From NCBI RefSeq assembly GCF_029054785.1, contig NZ_JAIDEN010000091.1:24377-88376 (forward strand): a stretch of DNA of 64,000 nucleotides, in the 5' to 3' direction. The position numbers and the translations under genes are program-made. Below, piece by piece: positions 32,194 through 40,495 of the stretch; the first letter of the stretch is position 1, and each line of letters opens with the position of its first letter. The stretch is from Duncaniella sp. GTDB lineage: Bacteria; Bacteroidota; Bacteroidia; Bacteroidales; Muribaculaceae. The notes under the pieces are model-generated. The model made no database searches. It was not told the origin of the DNA and saw nothing but the letters and a program-made list of their open reading frames with translations.

Positions 32194-32772
32194 ATGGCAG
32201 AAGCTACTAACAAATGTTTCAGCACCCTGCGCGATATGAAATATTGTCAGGGTACGCCCGTTACTCCGGGCATTAAGCGTCGTGCATGGTTTGCCGCAGT
32301 CAACATTGTGGTTGACTGGCCCAAAATCCCCGTAGATGACTTTGACCGTCCAACCTCATCGGTATATGAGGGGGCGTTCAAACTCGCCGAAAACGAGAAA
32401 TGGCGCCCTCTCGACCACCTTCCCGGCAAGGCTGAATTCAAATCTGAATCTCAGGGCGAGGAACCTTCGCGCACTTTCAAGGTGACTGGCTCCTTCATTC
32501 ACCCGAAAATCGACGAGGACGCAGCCTCAGCAGCCACCTCTCTCATCAACACACGTATTGTCGTGCTTGTTGAGGACATGAGAGGCCGATATCGTGTCAT
32601 CGGCTGTGAACAATATGACGGCGCTCTCGTGTCTCCCTCGCGTGACAACGGCCAGGGCGCGACAGGAACAGCAGGCACGACAATTCTTGTCGAGGCCGAT
32701 GATCCGGTCGAAACGCCCTTCTATACCGGGCCAATAGAGACAGAGGACGGTATCATCAATGAAGCGCCCTGA
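32194..32772 (+). CDS. Phage structural protein, probable head accessory
   Basis: 192 residues. Predominantly beta; contains FKVTGSFIHPKIDEDAASAA and IVVLVEDMRGRYRVIGCEQYDGALVSPSRDNGQ. An Asp/Glu-rich tail ends it. It follows the capsid gene by 18 bases, a common position for a decoration or tail-tube-like protein. It overlaps the next gene by 14 bases. Confidence 0.55.
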   Translation: MAEATNKCFSTLRDMKYCQGTPVTPGIKRRAWFAAVNIVVDWPKIPVDDFDRPTSSVYEGAFKLAENEKWRPLDHLPGKAEFKSESQGEEPSRTFKVTGSFIHPKIDEDAASAATSLINTRIVVLVEDMRGRYRVIGCEQYDGALVSPSRDNGQGATGTAGTTILVEADDPVETPFYTGPIETEDGIINEAP

Positions 32773-33421
32773 AAACGCTGATAAGAACACCGGGGGCCTG
32801 TTGGCCGACGTTTCCTCTATCCTTGCGGATTTTGAGGTGGCTGATGGCTCTCCGGCCCTCGGTGATCTTTCTCGCAATGGTCGTGACATCTTCGCTACCC
32901 AGGAACGCAAAGCATGGGATAAATCTACCGAGGCAAGGTGTAATTTCGACTTTCGCCCAAGGATTACGCCTCGCGCCGGATTATGGTTTCTGTCGTTGTG
33001 GCAAAAATCGTTGATGGGTAGAACGCTCTCCGAGATTAAATCCGACCCGGCTGAAATTCCGCATTTTGCGGACGCCGTGTCGGATTTTCTCGTTAAGTTC
33101 CTCGGCCCTGCGCTTTCCTCCGGACACTGGTGTATATGCACTTCGCCGAAACGGCGGCACAAGGAACACAATTTTGCTTCGCTAATTTGTGAACAAATTC
33201 ACAGACAGTTGCAGATTCCTTTCTATGAAGATGTTGCTTTCTGCAATTCGCGACAACGTATCAACGCGGTTTTCACTCTCAATGTGCTCCCGGTTGAGCC
33301 TAACGTCATCGTGTTTGATGACTTCGTTACAACAGGCTCAACGCTCAAAGGTATGCATGAGCTTTTACTGAAACACGGCAAAAACACTCTGTTTATCGCC
33401 GGCATAAACAATAAATTATGA
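32759..33421 (+). CDS. Phosphoribosyltransferase-like protein
   Basis: 220 residues. The C-terminal part has the type I PRTase PRPP-binding loop: NVIVFDDFVTTGSTLKGM, matching the hydrophobic-DD-x-x-TTGST signature, preceded by a CTSPKRRHKEHNFAS flexible-loop-like segment. The first 100 residues are unlike any PRTase I know. No nucleotide-salvage neighbours exist; it sits between capsid and terminase genes and overlaps the next gene by 4 bases, so its role is tied to the phage and not to purine salvage alone. The base or ribose substrate cannot be read. Confidence 0.75.
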   Translation: MKRPENADKNTGGLLADVSSILADFEVADGSPALGDLSRNGRDIFATQERKAWDKSTEARCNFDFRPRITPRAGLWFLSLWQKSLMGRTLSEIKSDPAEIPHFADAVSDFLVKFLGPALSSGHWCICTSPKRRHKEHNFASLICEQIHRQLQIPFYEDVAFCNSRQRINAVFTLNVLPVEPNVIVFDDFVTTGSTLKGMHELLLKHGKNTLFIAGINNKL

Positions 33422-34161
33422 TCGACCTTGAACTCACCCCTAAAATAAAGATATGGCTTGAAACAGAGCCATCGCAGCGCGACCTCCATGAGGGCGCTGA
33501 TCTCCTCCTCCGGATAACCAGGAATAAAATTCTCTATGCCAATATCACTCGCAATATAGCGCGTCATGCCGGTACCATAGAATATCACCTTAATAAAATC
33601 TACAAAGCTCGCCTCGCGGATATCACACACGCGCAGGTGCGCTCTATGATGGCCGATGTCGAGTCTATCGCCAAAGCTCGTGGCCTCGAAAAACCTGAAA
33701 ACTCTTCCAATCGTACCGAGCTGCAACGCGGCAAGCGGGCCGACCATGACGAACTGCCGGACGAAATCAAGCAGCTGTATGTCGATAACGCCGACATTCT
33801 CCGAAAAATGCGCGAATGCCATGTACGCCTGCGGTTGATATCGCCGGATAACTCCTCTTGCCCGGACTCTGATCGTTACCCCTGGGCTAAGGAAATCATC
33901 GCTCTTGATACTCTGTACCGCGAGAACTGGAATCGTTATGACCACTATATCAAAGGAACTCCGCCGGCCTCCGTGCAGCTCGTTACCGACTCCCGCTCTG
34001 AGTCGCGAAATGCAGCCCGTGTTATTCATCTGCTCCTCGGCAAGTATGACCCGGACAATCCTAATGACGCTCTGGCCGACCGCATACGCGAAACGTATGC
34101 CCGGATCGCTTCACCCACCGTTACTATCCGTGAGAAAATGACTGCCGCCGGACTGCTCTGA
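33418..34161 (+). CDS. Conserved phage protein, unknown function
   Basis: 247 residues, largely helical. The first part (LLLRITRNKILYANITRNIARHAGTIEYHLNKIYKARLADITHAQV) is a conserved-looking basic helical domain, and a second helical domain runs to the C-terminus. It is coupled on both sides (overlaps of 4 and 1 bases) to a PRTase-like and a PLD-like gene. The three probably act together. Not recognised. Confidence 0.55.
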   Translation: MIDLELTPKIKIWLETEPSQRDLHEGADLLLRITRNKILYANITRNIARHAGTIEYHLNKIYKARLADITHAQVRSMMADVESIAKARGLEKPENSSNRTELQRGKRADHDELPDEIKQLYVDNADILRKMRECHVRLRLISPDNSSCPDSDRYPWAKEIIALDTLYRENWNRYDHYIKGTPPASVQLVTDSRSESRNAARVIHLLLGKYDPDNPNDALADRIRETYARIASPTVTIREKMTAAGLL

Positions 34162-34679
34162 TGATTCGCTCGACATCTATTACAGATATTCTCGCGCCTC
34201 TTGCCGATAAAGGCTATCAGGCGTATTTGAGTAATGCCCTCCAAGTAGCGGACATTCTCAAATGGACGCTCTCTCAGACAGGCCCGGCTGACGTGCAGAT
34301 GACTTCTTTCTCGATATCAGAAGAATTTCTCAGACGCATATTCTTCATCGAGAAGGAGGGGCTTGTACGTTCCCTTGATATCGTGCTCGATTTCAAGGCG
34401 ACAAACAAGACTCTCAAACTATGGCCGTTCATCGCCCAGACGGTCAAGAACTGCTACCTCTCCGACAACCACTCGAAAATACTTCTCGTTTCAAACGAAA
34501 AGTGGAAAGTCGCTGTCGTAATGTCGCAGAACCTTACTCGCGGCAACCGTTATGAGTCTGGTTTTATCACCACTGACTCGTCAGTGTTTGACAGCCTGCA
34601 CCAGCAGCTCAATTTTGTAATAACACGCCAATCAGTGCCATTCCATGATATATTCAGCAGAACAGTTGACAACCATTGA
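34161..34679 (+). CDS. Phospholipase D-like (PLDc) protein, possible nuclease
   Basis: 172 residues. It contains a single HxK motif followed by the Asn and Glu of the PLD fold: HSKILLVSNEKWKVAVVMSQNLTRGNRYESGFI, matching the common 'H.K...........v.SqNlt.gnR.E.g.i' pattern of PLD-like nucleases. One motif per chain suggests a dimer. It may process nucleic acid, but the classical Asp of HKD is replaced by Asn-Glu, so activity is uncertain. It follows the PRTase-like and unknown genes. Confidence 0.6.
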   Translation: MIRSTSITDILAPLADKGYQAYLSNALQVADILKWTLSQTGPADVQMTSFSISEEFLRRIFFIEKEGLVRSLDIVLDFKATNKTLKLWPFIAQTVKNCYLSDNHSKILLVSNEKWKVAVVMSQNLTRGNRYESGFITTDSSVFDSLHQQLNFVITRQSVPFHDIFSRTVDNH

Positions 34680-34920
34680 ACAAATGGCTGCTCTCTACAT
34701 AACACCCACCGAAATAGCCATCACCCTTGATCTCCCGGAGGAAGAGTTCAAGAGTGATATCGCTATGGCTGATTCTCCGGCCCGTAAAGCTTACCTTCGT
34801 GGTAAACTTTCGCAGAAAATTGAAATCCGCAAACAGATGGCTATGCTCGCCCGTGTTGGCTCGCCTGCTGCTCTGGAGATGTCAGAGCGGGCTTTGCTCG
34901 ATATGGAAGACGACGAATAG
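34645..34920 (+). CDS. Small HTH protein near terminase
   Basis: 91 residues. Helix-turn-helix-like start (LTTIEQMAALYITPTEIAITLDLPEEEF), then helices and an acidic tail (LLDMEDDE). This resembles the N-terminal half of small terminase subunits. It overlaps the PLD-like gene by 35 bases; a shorter start at 34684 is possible but would cut the first helix. Confidence 0.55.
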   Translation: MIYSAEQLTTIEQMAALYITPTEIAITLDLPEEEFKSDIAMADSPARKAYLRGKLSQKIEIRKQMAMLARVGSPAALEMSERALLDMEDDE

Positions 34921-34940
34921 CGCAAAAAAATCATTCCTTT

Positions 34941-35573
34941 ATGCCGAATCTTCTCTCTCCGCTTGAGGCTTGTAAGGTCGATTTGTTTGCCGCCGAGGAC
35001 GAGCTTCGCGAAAAATATCCGCTTGCTCTCGCCGAGCGCGTTCTGCGTCTCCGCGAGATGTATAACTATTGGCTGGCAAATCCTTCTATGAAGGATCGCC
35101 AGTTGCGCGACGCCATAATGTCGCGCTTTGACGTGTCACAGTCAACGGCATACTCCGACATCAACATCATTCATCAGCTCGTGCCGCTGCTCTCGCAGAA
35201 ATCACGTGATTTCCACAGGGCGCGGGCGAATGAGATGTTTTTAGAAACGTATGCAATGGCAAAAGCTCGTAAAGACACAAAAACAATGGAACGTGTCGCC
35301 GCCTCCTATGCCAAGTATAACCGCGTTGACATGGAAGACGAGATGACAATGCCCTATGACGAGATTGTCATTCAACCGTTCTGCGCCACTCTTGATGTGC
35401 GGGTACTCGGTCTTGAACCTATACCCGATGTCTACAATCATATTGCCAAGCTCACTAAGGAGCTGTCTCGCGATTTTCGTGACATTGTGGACGTGGAGTT
35501 TGAAGAAGCCGATCTCGAAGAAAAACAACTTTTTGCACCGCTCTCCGATGGAAATAATCAATCCCAAGGCTAA
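34941..35573 (+). CDS. Probable small terminase subunit
   Basis: 210 residues. An N-terminal helix-turn-helix (RQLRDAIMSRFDVSQSTAYSDINIIHQL) and a helical oligomerisation region (FLETYAMAKARKDTKTMERVAASYAKYN) precede a C-terminal tail that overlaps the large terminase start by 26 bases. It would recognise phage DNA and feed it to the motor. Position and HTH support the call; direct sequence signatures for small terminases are weak. Confidence 0.65.
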   Translation: MPNLLSPLEACKVDLFAAEDELREKYPLALAERVLRLREMYNYWLANPSMKDRQLRDAIMSRFDVSQSTAYSDINIIHQLVPLLSQKSRDFHRARANEMFLETYAMAKARKDTKTMERVAASYAKYNRVDMEDEMTMPYDEIVIQPFCATLDVRVLGLEPIPDVYNHIAKLTKELSRDFRDIVDVEFEEADLEEKQLFAPLSDGNNQSQG

Positions 35574-37194
35574 GCCTACATATTTCAATCGCCCTCAGTT
35601 GATGGCTCAGCTTATCGGCGCCCGAACCACAGTTATTGTGGCCGGGCGACGTACCGGCAAAACCGACTCGATCGCTGCTCCTTATACCTTGAAAATGATG
35701 CAGCGCATGCCTGGCTCTACCGGCGGCATTGTCGTGCCTACATTTAAACACGGCCTGACGAACACTCTTCCCGGTCTGTTTGCTGCTTGGGAGCGATGGG
35801 GCTTTAAGAAAGGGGTCCACTATGTTGTTGGGCGGCGTCCGCCGAAGTCTTTTGCCAAACCGATTACAGAACCGCATGACTGGGAACAGGTTGTTTCGTT
35901 CTATAATGGTTCAGTGGCCGTTATTCTCTCTCAGGATCGCACTGGCGCCGCCAACTCGCTAACACTGTCATGGCTTCTTATCGACGAAGCCAAGTTCATT
36001 GATCCAGTCCGTCTGCATGAGGAAACATTCCCGGCTAATGGTGGTATTAAGACTCATTTTTCTCGCCATTCGTTCAATCATGCGGTTCTGATCCTTTCGG
36101 ATATGCCACAGAGTAAGAAAGGCTCATGGTTCCTCGAATATGAGAAAAAGATGAATCCGGAAATCATCCGGGCTATCGAGGGCGGTGTTTATGAGCAATG
36201 GCGCCAAAAGCAGAAGATTCTCGAATTGAGAAAAAAGGGCGTCGAGCCGCCCTCTTATCTCCGGGGCCATCTTCGCCGTCTTGACGCCTACATCAATAAG
36301 CTCCGCTCTGTCGCTACATACTACCGGGAATATTCCTCGGTTGAGAATGTCGAACTCCTGGGCGAACAATACCTTCGAGATATGAAACGTGACCTTACAC
36401 CGCTCACGTTTCAGACCTCGATCATGTGCCAAAAAATAGGCATTGCTCGCGACGGTTTCTATTCCTCCATGAAAGAGGATCATAAGTATAATGACAGTGA
36501 TTTCGAGTATCTTGACAATCTCTGTTACGACTTCCAGCCCGAAGCCCTCGACTGTCGTGCCGATCGCGACCTTGACAGATACAGGCCTATCTGTATCGGC
36601 ATGGACTACAATGCCAACATCAACTGGATTGTAGCCGGACAGCCAGATGAAAGCCTCGGTCGGCTTAATATCCTCAAATCGTTCTATGTCAAATATGAGC
36701 GTAAAATCCCGGCTCTCGTCGCCGAGTTCTGCCAGTATTACGCCCACCATAAATGTAAAACGGTGGTGTTTTACTATGACACAACTGCCCTGGGTTCCAA
36801 TTATGCGGTCAACTCCGTCGATTTCAGACACACTATTATCGACGAATTCCGCAAAAAGGGTTGGCACGTTGTGGCTACCCCCCTCGGCAACCCCATGAGA
36901 CATGAGGAAAAATACCACCTTATCAACCACGGTTTTGCCGGAAAAAACCGTCTCACCCCATATTTCAACAGGCAGAATAACGATGATCTTATACTCGCTA
37001 TTCAGTCGGCGGGTGTAACTCGTGGACGAAATGGGTTCCATAAGGACAAATCCGGCGAAAAACTCGCAGAAACAGAAGATGACCGCCTTGAATTGCGAAC
37101 TGATGGAACAGACGCGTTTGACACACTCTATATCGGGTGTGAGAATTTTCCGTATTTCGGCTGTTCTGTCGTCGATGTTTCCGGCGTCATGTAG
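35548..37194 (+). CDS. Large terminase subunit (packaging ATPase/nuclease)
   Basis: 548 residues from ATG 35548; the longer frame overlaps the small-subunit gene entirely and was rejected. ATPase: Walker A AGRRTGKTDS (residues about 28-37) and Walker B LSWLLIDEAKFI, with a C-motif-like VLILSDMP. The C-terminal RNase H-like nuclease has acidic residues in CIGMDYNANINWIVAGQ and VVFYYDTTALGS, with a later Asp in AFDTLYIG. It pumps DNA into the prohead and cuts it. It is followed by a late promoter and the lysis genes. Confidence 0.88.
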   Translation: MEIINPKAKPTYFNRPQLMAQLIGARTTVIVAGRRTGKTDSIAAPYTLKMMQRMPGSTGGIVVPTFKHGLTNTLPGLFAAWERWGFKKGVHYVVGRRPPKSFAKPITEPHDWEQVVSFYNGSVAVILSQDRTGAANSLTLSWLLIDEAKFIDPVRLHEETFPANGGIKTHFSRHSFNHAVLILSDMPQSKKGSWFLEYEKKMNPEIIRAIEGGVYEQWRQKQKILELRKKGVEPPSYLRGHLRRLDAYINKLRSVATYYREYSSVENVELLGEQYLRDMKRDLTPLTFQTSIMCQKIGIARDGFYSSMKEDHKYNDSDFEYLDNLCYDFQPEALDCRADRDLDRYRPICIGMDYNANINWIVAGQPDESLGRLNILKSFYVKYERKIPALVAEFCQYYAHHKCKTVVFYYDTTALGSNYAVNSVDFRHTIIDEFRKKGWHVVATPLGNPMRHEEKYHLINHGFAGKNRLTPYFNRQNNDDLILAIQSAGVTRGRNGFHKDKSGEKLAETEDDRLELRTDGTDAFDTLYIGCENFPYFGCSVVDVSGVM

Positions 37195-37202
37195 TTCGTC
37201 CT

Positions 37203-37237
37203 GTCTTTTACCGTACATTCGTGCGTCTGTACCTTTG
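37203..37237 (+). promoter_or_regulatory. Late promoter 2 (lysis cassette)
   Basis: GTCTTTTA (37203-37210), 19 nt, TACCTTTG (37230-37237), then 25 bases to the ATG at 37263. Confidence 0.8.
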
Positions 37238-37262
37238 CAACGTAATCAATCATCTCTCCGCA

Positions 37263-37472
37263 ATGAAAAAATCAACTATCCAGGCTCATCGCCACATTCT
37301 CGGCATTATCCTCATTATTGTGGCAATCTCTCTTATCCTATATGATTTCTTCAGTCCTCCTGTTGGAGAACTGAGTAATGTGACTCTAATTCTGTTCGCC
37401 AAGATTATCGCAGTAGCCGGTTCTCTGATGAACATCAACATTAAAAAACATTCCGACGATGAAACCATTTGA
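37263..37472 (+). CDS. Small two-helix membrane protein, holin candidate
   Basis: 69 residues from ATG 37263. Two hydrophobic segments (LGIILIIVAISLILYDFF and VTLILFAKIIAVAGSLM) and a short charged C-terminus. It is the first gene after the late promoter and two genes ahead of the endolysin, and the endolysin lacks a signal peptide, so a holin is needed. The topology fits a class II holin. Confidence 0.6.
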   Translation: MKKSTIQAHRHILGIILIIVAISLILYDFFSPPVGELSNVTLILFAKIIAVAGSLMNINIKKHSDDETI

Positions 37473-37665
37473 AATTCGCCTTGCAAAACAACATCGAAGC
37501 AATGCACAACATGTAAAGAATCTTCGCGCTTTCTGCGATGATCAAAGTCGTTTCAGTCGGCTCGCCCCTGAAGACCAGTCGTTAATTCTGAAACAGCTCG
37601 AACTCATGTCGAGCCTCGACACCATTCTCGAAGCTCGTATGCGTCGGCTCAATCTTCCTGTATAA
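37459..37665 (+). CDS. Small phage protein, unknown
   Basis: 68 residues, basic and helical (IRLAKQHRSNAQHVKNLRAF, ILKQLELMSSLDTILEARMRRL). Overlaps its upstream neighbour by 14 bases; its stop touches the endolysin ATG. It may be part of the lysis unit. Confidence 0.5.
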   Translation: MKPFEIRLAKQHRSNAQHVKNLRAFCDDQSRFSRLAPEDQSLILKQLELMSSLDTILEARMRRLNLPV

Positions 37666-38258
37666 TGCAAACTCTGAAATTAGGCAGTCGCGGACAGGAC
37701 GTCTGCGTTCTGCAGGCGAGTCTCGCCCTACATGTAGATGGCATTTTCGGGCCTATTACCGAGGAAGCTGTAAAAGCTTTTCAGTCTGACAGAGCACTCG
37801 TCGATGACGGCATTGTCGGGCCGAAAACTTGGGAGGCCCTTGGAGTTAATCCATGCCACCGAACAATAACTAAGATTATTCTTCACTGCACAGCCACACC
37901 CGAAGGGCGTGATTATTCTATCGAACAGATTAGAGAGGGGCACCTTGCCCGTGGTTTTTCGGACATCGGTTATCACTATGTAATTTACCGCGACGGATCA
38001 ATCCATATAGGACGCCCGGAGTCAGTTGTCGGCGCTCACTGTAAAGGACAGAATACATGCTCGATTGGTATTAGCTATGTTGGTGGTGAAGTTGCTGACG
38101 GTAGCCATGAGCCGAAAGACACCCGGACACCGGCACAGAAGAAAGCTCTCCGCGAGCTTGTGGAATCCCTTCAGAAAAAGTATCCTGGAGCCACCGTTCA
38201 CTGTCATTACGAATTTGCAAACAAGGCATGCCCCTCCTTCAAACTATGCGATTTATAA
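37665..38258 (+). CDS. Endolysin: peptidoglycan-binding domain plus N-acetylmuramoyl-L-alanine amidase
   Basis: 197 residues. Residues 1-62 form a PG_binding_1 domain (LKLGSRGQDVCVLQASL, VDGIFGPITEEAVKAFQ, VGPKTWEAL). Residues 70-197 form an Amidase_2/T7-lysozyme-like domain: KIILHCTATPEG (first zinc His), GYHYVIYRDGSIHIGRP, GAHCKGQNTCSIGISYVGG, and a late CHYEFANKACPSF carrying another zinc His and Cys. It cleaves the amide bond between muramic acid and the peptide stem. There is no signal peptide, so release needs a holin. The order N-terminal binding domain then catalytic domain is usual for phages of Gram-negative hosts. Confidence 0.92.
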   Translation: MQTLKLGSRGQDVCVLQASLALHVDGIFGPITEEAVKAFQSDRALVDDGIVGPKTWEALGVNPCHRTITKIILHCTATPEGRDYSIEQIREGHLARGFSDIGYHYVIYRDGSIHIGRPESVVGAHCKGQNTCSIGISYVGGEVADGSHEPKDTRTPAQKKALRELVESLQKKYPGATVHCHYEFANKACPSFKLCDL

Positions 38259-38728
38259 TCATACTATCAATCATTCTCCTGTCGACGATCTACTCGTGCC
38301 GCTCCTCCCGACAGTCTGTCACGGACTACTCCAATACTGGCGCCCTCGAAATTAACGGGGGCCTTGACACCCACGCTTCCGTTGATATCCTCTCTCTCCT
38401 CTCAACATTGCGTGAGGTTGAAATGTCTGGAATTAAGGTCGAGTTTTTCCCGCCCGACTCGATTCACCCGGACTCTCGTGCTGCCCCTAAGGCAATAACC
38501 ATCGAGAACGCTAAGGCAAAGGAATCAACTGAACAGGCCACACATGAACAGGCCTCGGTTGATGAGCAAAAGACTGAAAATCTTTCGGCTCAATCCGCTA
38601 CCGATATTGAAACAGACACCCGGACCGACAATGACTTTCTCCGACCAGCCGACTGGGTGATCTTCTTCTCGATTCTATCGGCAATCATTATAATTACTCT
38701 AATCCTCCTGATCAAATCACGAAAATGA
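38246..38728 (+). CDS. Unimolecular spanin (u-spanin)
   Basis: 160 residues from ATG 38246. The N-terminus MRFIIILSIILLSTIYSC is a lipoprotein signal (lipidated Cys18). A charged, helical periplasmic linker rich in Ala/Glu follows, then a C-terminal transmembrane helix (WVIFFSILSAIIIITLILLI) and a KSRK end. An outer-membrane anchor and an inner-membrane anchor in one chain is the layout of u-spanins such as T1 gp11, which fuse the two membranes in the last lysis step. It overlaps the endolysin by 13 bases and the next gene by 4. Confidence 0.75.
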   Translation: MRFIIILSIILLSTIYSCRSSRQSVTDYSNTGALEINGGLDTHASVDILSLLSTLREVEMSGIKVEFFPPDSIHPDSRAAPKAITIENAKAKESTEQATHEQASVDEQKTENLSAQSATDIETDTRTDNDFLRPADWVIFFSILSAIIIITLILLIKSRK

Positions 38729-39024
38729 CACTTTGCAAAGACAAATTTGGCTCTGATAAAATCCTCCATTTACTCATGGGTGCTATCATTGCCCTTATTG
38801 TGGGACTCTGCGTCGCTCATATCCCTCCACACATGCCTTGGTTTACTGTGGCTGTGACGCTCTCGGCGGTGTTGATCGTGGCTGTATGCTGGGAGTTCTA
38901 CCGTAAGCGTAAACTTCCCGGCAACCACATCTGCATTTGGGATATCCTCTGGACTATGGCCGGCAGTGTAATTACATCTTGGGGCCCTTGGCTCATGGCT
39001 TATCTCCTGGCCATTGACGGTTAA
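38725..39024 (+). CDS. Three-helix membrane protein, second holin/antiholin candidate
   Basis: 99 residues. Three hydrophobic segments (ILHLLMGAIIALIVGLCV, WFTVAVTLSAVLIVAVC, WTMAGSVITSWGPWLMAYLL), and it opens with a DKILHLLMG signature like VanZ/YfiM-type small membrane proteins. As the last gene of the lysis cassette before a terminator it may be a holin, antiholin or lysis timer. Confidence 0.55.
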   Translation: MTLCKDKFGSDKILHLLMGAIIALIVGLCVAHIPPHMPWFTVAVTLSAVLIVAVCWEFYRKRKLPGNHICIWDILWTMAGSVITSWGPWLMAYLLAIDG

Positions 39025-39053
39025 CTCATTCTCCTCTCTCGATCTCTCTCCAC

Positions 39054-39095
39054 AGGTCGTTCTCGGTTATTCCGGGGGCGACCTTTTGTTTTTTT
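39054..39095 (+). terminator. Terminator after the lysis cassette
   Basis: AGGTCG (39054-39059) and CGACCT (39079-39084) close a 19-nt loop, followed by TTTGTTTTTTT. Confidence 0.65.
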
Positions 39096-39474
39096 CTTGG
39101 AGTCTCCCTGCGGGCCGGGCTATCATGCTGCGCACCGAGCCTTAGGTCTCGGCCTGTGGTTTCTATCCCTGACTCTTTGCCTCTCGGTATTCGTTGATTT
39201 CTGCAAGCACCGGCGACAATGCTCCTGATTGCTGTTCATTGTCTGAGATTTTCCGTCCATTTTTCTGAATGCCCATGTCCTCGAATTTGATTTGAACGCT
39301 ATTCACATCGCGAAGTTAGGGCTGACACGCACCATGCAAATTAGGCTGTGCTTTGGCTGAAAATCTTCCTCCCTGCGGCAGTGTATTTCCCTCCAAAAAT
39401 TTGCCTCTGGTGCTTTCGTCCACCCTCTTCTTGCAATGTAAAAGCTAAATCAAACTCGATAACAAGGACGAAAA
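39096..39474. other. Non-coding stretch before the MutS-I gene pair
   Basis: About 380 bases with no convincing gene. An AAAATTTG near 39400 resembles a -7 element with one mismatch, about 70 bases before the ATG at 39475. Nothing else can be supported. Confidence 0.4.
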
Positions 39475-39663
39475 ATGGAACAGAAAATCAAGAATAAAGT
39501 ACAGCCATCCGGCTCACAGCAGCCTGAAATCAACAAACCCCAAGAGGTTGTAAAAGCTGCTCACCTCTCCTCCAATCCGATAAATGGTCGTATGTCAAAT
39601 AATGGCACAGCGCATTTTGAAGTCGAAGTCGCAAACGCATTTTTCCGTGTCTTCAATCTCTAA
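39475..39663 (+). CDS. Small phage protein, unknown
   Basis: 62 residues. Low-complexity Lys/Gln/Pro-rich first half (KNKVQPSGSQQPEINKPQE) and a short beta-like end (AHFEVEVANAFFRVFNL). It precedes the MutS domain I gene by 40 bases and may be expressed with it. Confidence 0.45.
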   Translation: MEQKIKNKVQPSGSQQPEINKPQEVVKAAHLSSNPINGRMSNNGTAHFEVEVANAFFRVFNL

Positions 39664-39703
39664 TAACACAACAATATCAATAACATATTAAATCAAAAGA
39701 ATT

Positions 39704-40399
39704 ATGAACACAGCAGCTAACACTACCGTCAACCCTAACAACTTCATCGTTCCGTCATTCATTGACGCCAATTATATCTCTGGCCGTCTATCGGTAGGAA
39801 TCTATCACATGGCAGAACACAACACCACCGAATCTGTCAAATTTACCAATGCCGCAAATGCCCTTAATTACGCATTTCTGCTCAAAAAGCGTCATGGCAT
39901 TATCATCGCCCGCCGTGCTCTTGACCTCATTCTTTGGGAAATTAAGCGGACAGGGGCTGTCAGCACTCGCGCTAAGGCTCGCCAAGAGGCAGAAGCGAAA
40001 GAGCGTGCCGAGCAGGAGGCAAAGGAAAAAGCCGAAGCAGAGGCGAAAGCTAAGGAGGAAGCCGAAGCCGTTAAAACGGTCAAAGCAGTTTCCGCTACTC
40101 CTCTCATAAAGCAATATGAGGAAATGAAGAAAAAACACCCCGATGCCGTGTTGCTCTTTCGTTGCGGCGATTTTTACGAGTGTTTTGCCGAGGATGCTCA
40201 GACAGCATCGGAGGTTCTCGGTATCACTCTAACCACGCGAGCAAATGGCAAGGCAAAAAAAATACATCTCGCAGGCTTTCCACACCATGCGCTCGACTCA
40301 TACCTCCCTAAATTAGTAAGAGCCGGACATCGTGTAGCAATATGCGAACAACTTGAAGAGCCTAAGGTCACAAAGGCTAAACGCGCCAAAACAGCCTGA
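39704..40399 (+). CDS. Stand-alone MutS domain I protein
   Basis: 231 residues. The N-terminal about 90 residues are unknown. Then comes a charged Ala/Lys/Glu coiled-coil linker ([20 protein letters not shown]...), and residues about 128-225 are a MutS domain [76 protein letters not shown]. The mismatch-inserting Phe-x-Glu region is preserved as GDFYECF. The clamp, lever, ATPase and dimerisation domains of MutS are absent. It could sense distorted DNA or compete with host MutS. It is followed by a strong hairpin. Confidence 0.82.
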   Translation: MNTAANTTVNPNNFIVPSFIDANYISGRLSVGIYHMAEHNTTESVKFTNAANALNYAFLLKKRHGIIIARRALDLILWEIKRTGAVSTRAKARQEAEAKERAEQEAKEKAEAEAKAKEEAEAVKTVKAVSATPLIKQYEEMKKKHPDAVLLFRCGDFYECFAEDAQTASEVLGITLTTRANGKAKKIHLAGFPHHALDSYLPKLVRAGHRVAICEQLEEPKVTKAKRAKTA

Positions 40400-40405
40400 C
40401 AAGGT

Positions 40406-40429
40406 GCTCGCCTCATTCATGAGGCGAGC
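40406..40429 (+). terminator. Perfect hairpin after the MutS-I gene
   Basis: GCTCGCCTCA (40406-40415), TTCA loop, TGAGGCGAGC (40420-40429): a perfect 10-bp stem. There is no T-run, so it may be a transcript 3' end or a pause site. Confidence 0.55.
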
Positions 40430-40456
40430 TGCCTTCGGGGCGACCGCTCGCCGTTT

Positions 40457-40491
40457 GTCTTTTAAAGCATGTTCGACACTGTCTAATTTTG
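40457..40491 (+). promoter_or_regulatory. Late promoter 3 (tail/portal genes)
   Basis: GTCTTTTA (40457-40464), 19 nt, TAATTTTG (40484-40491). The ATG at 40496 is only 4 bases past the -7 box. Confidence 0.8.
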
Positions 40492-40495
40492 TGTT

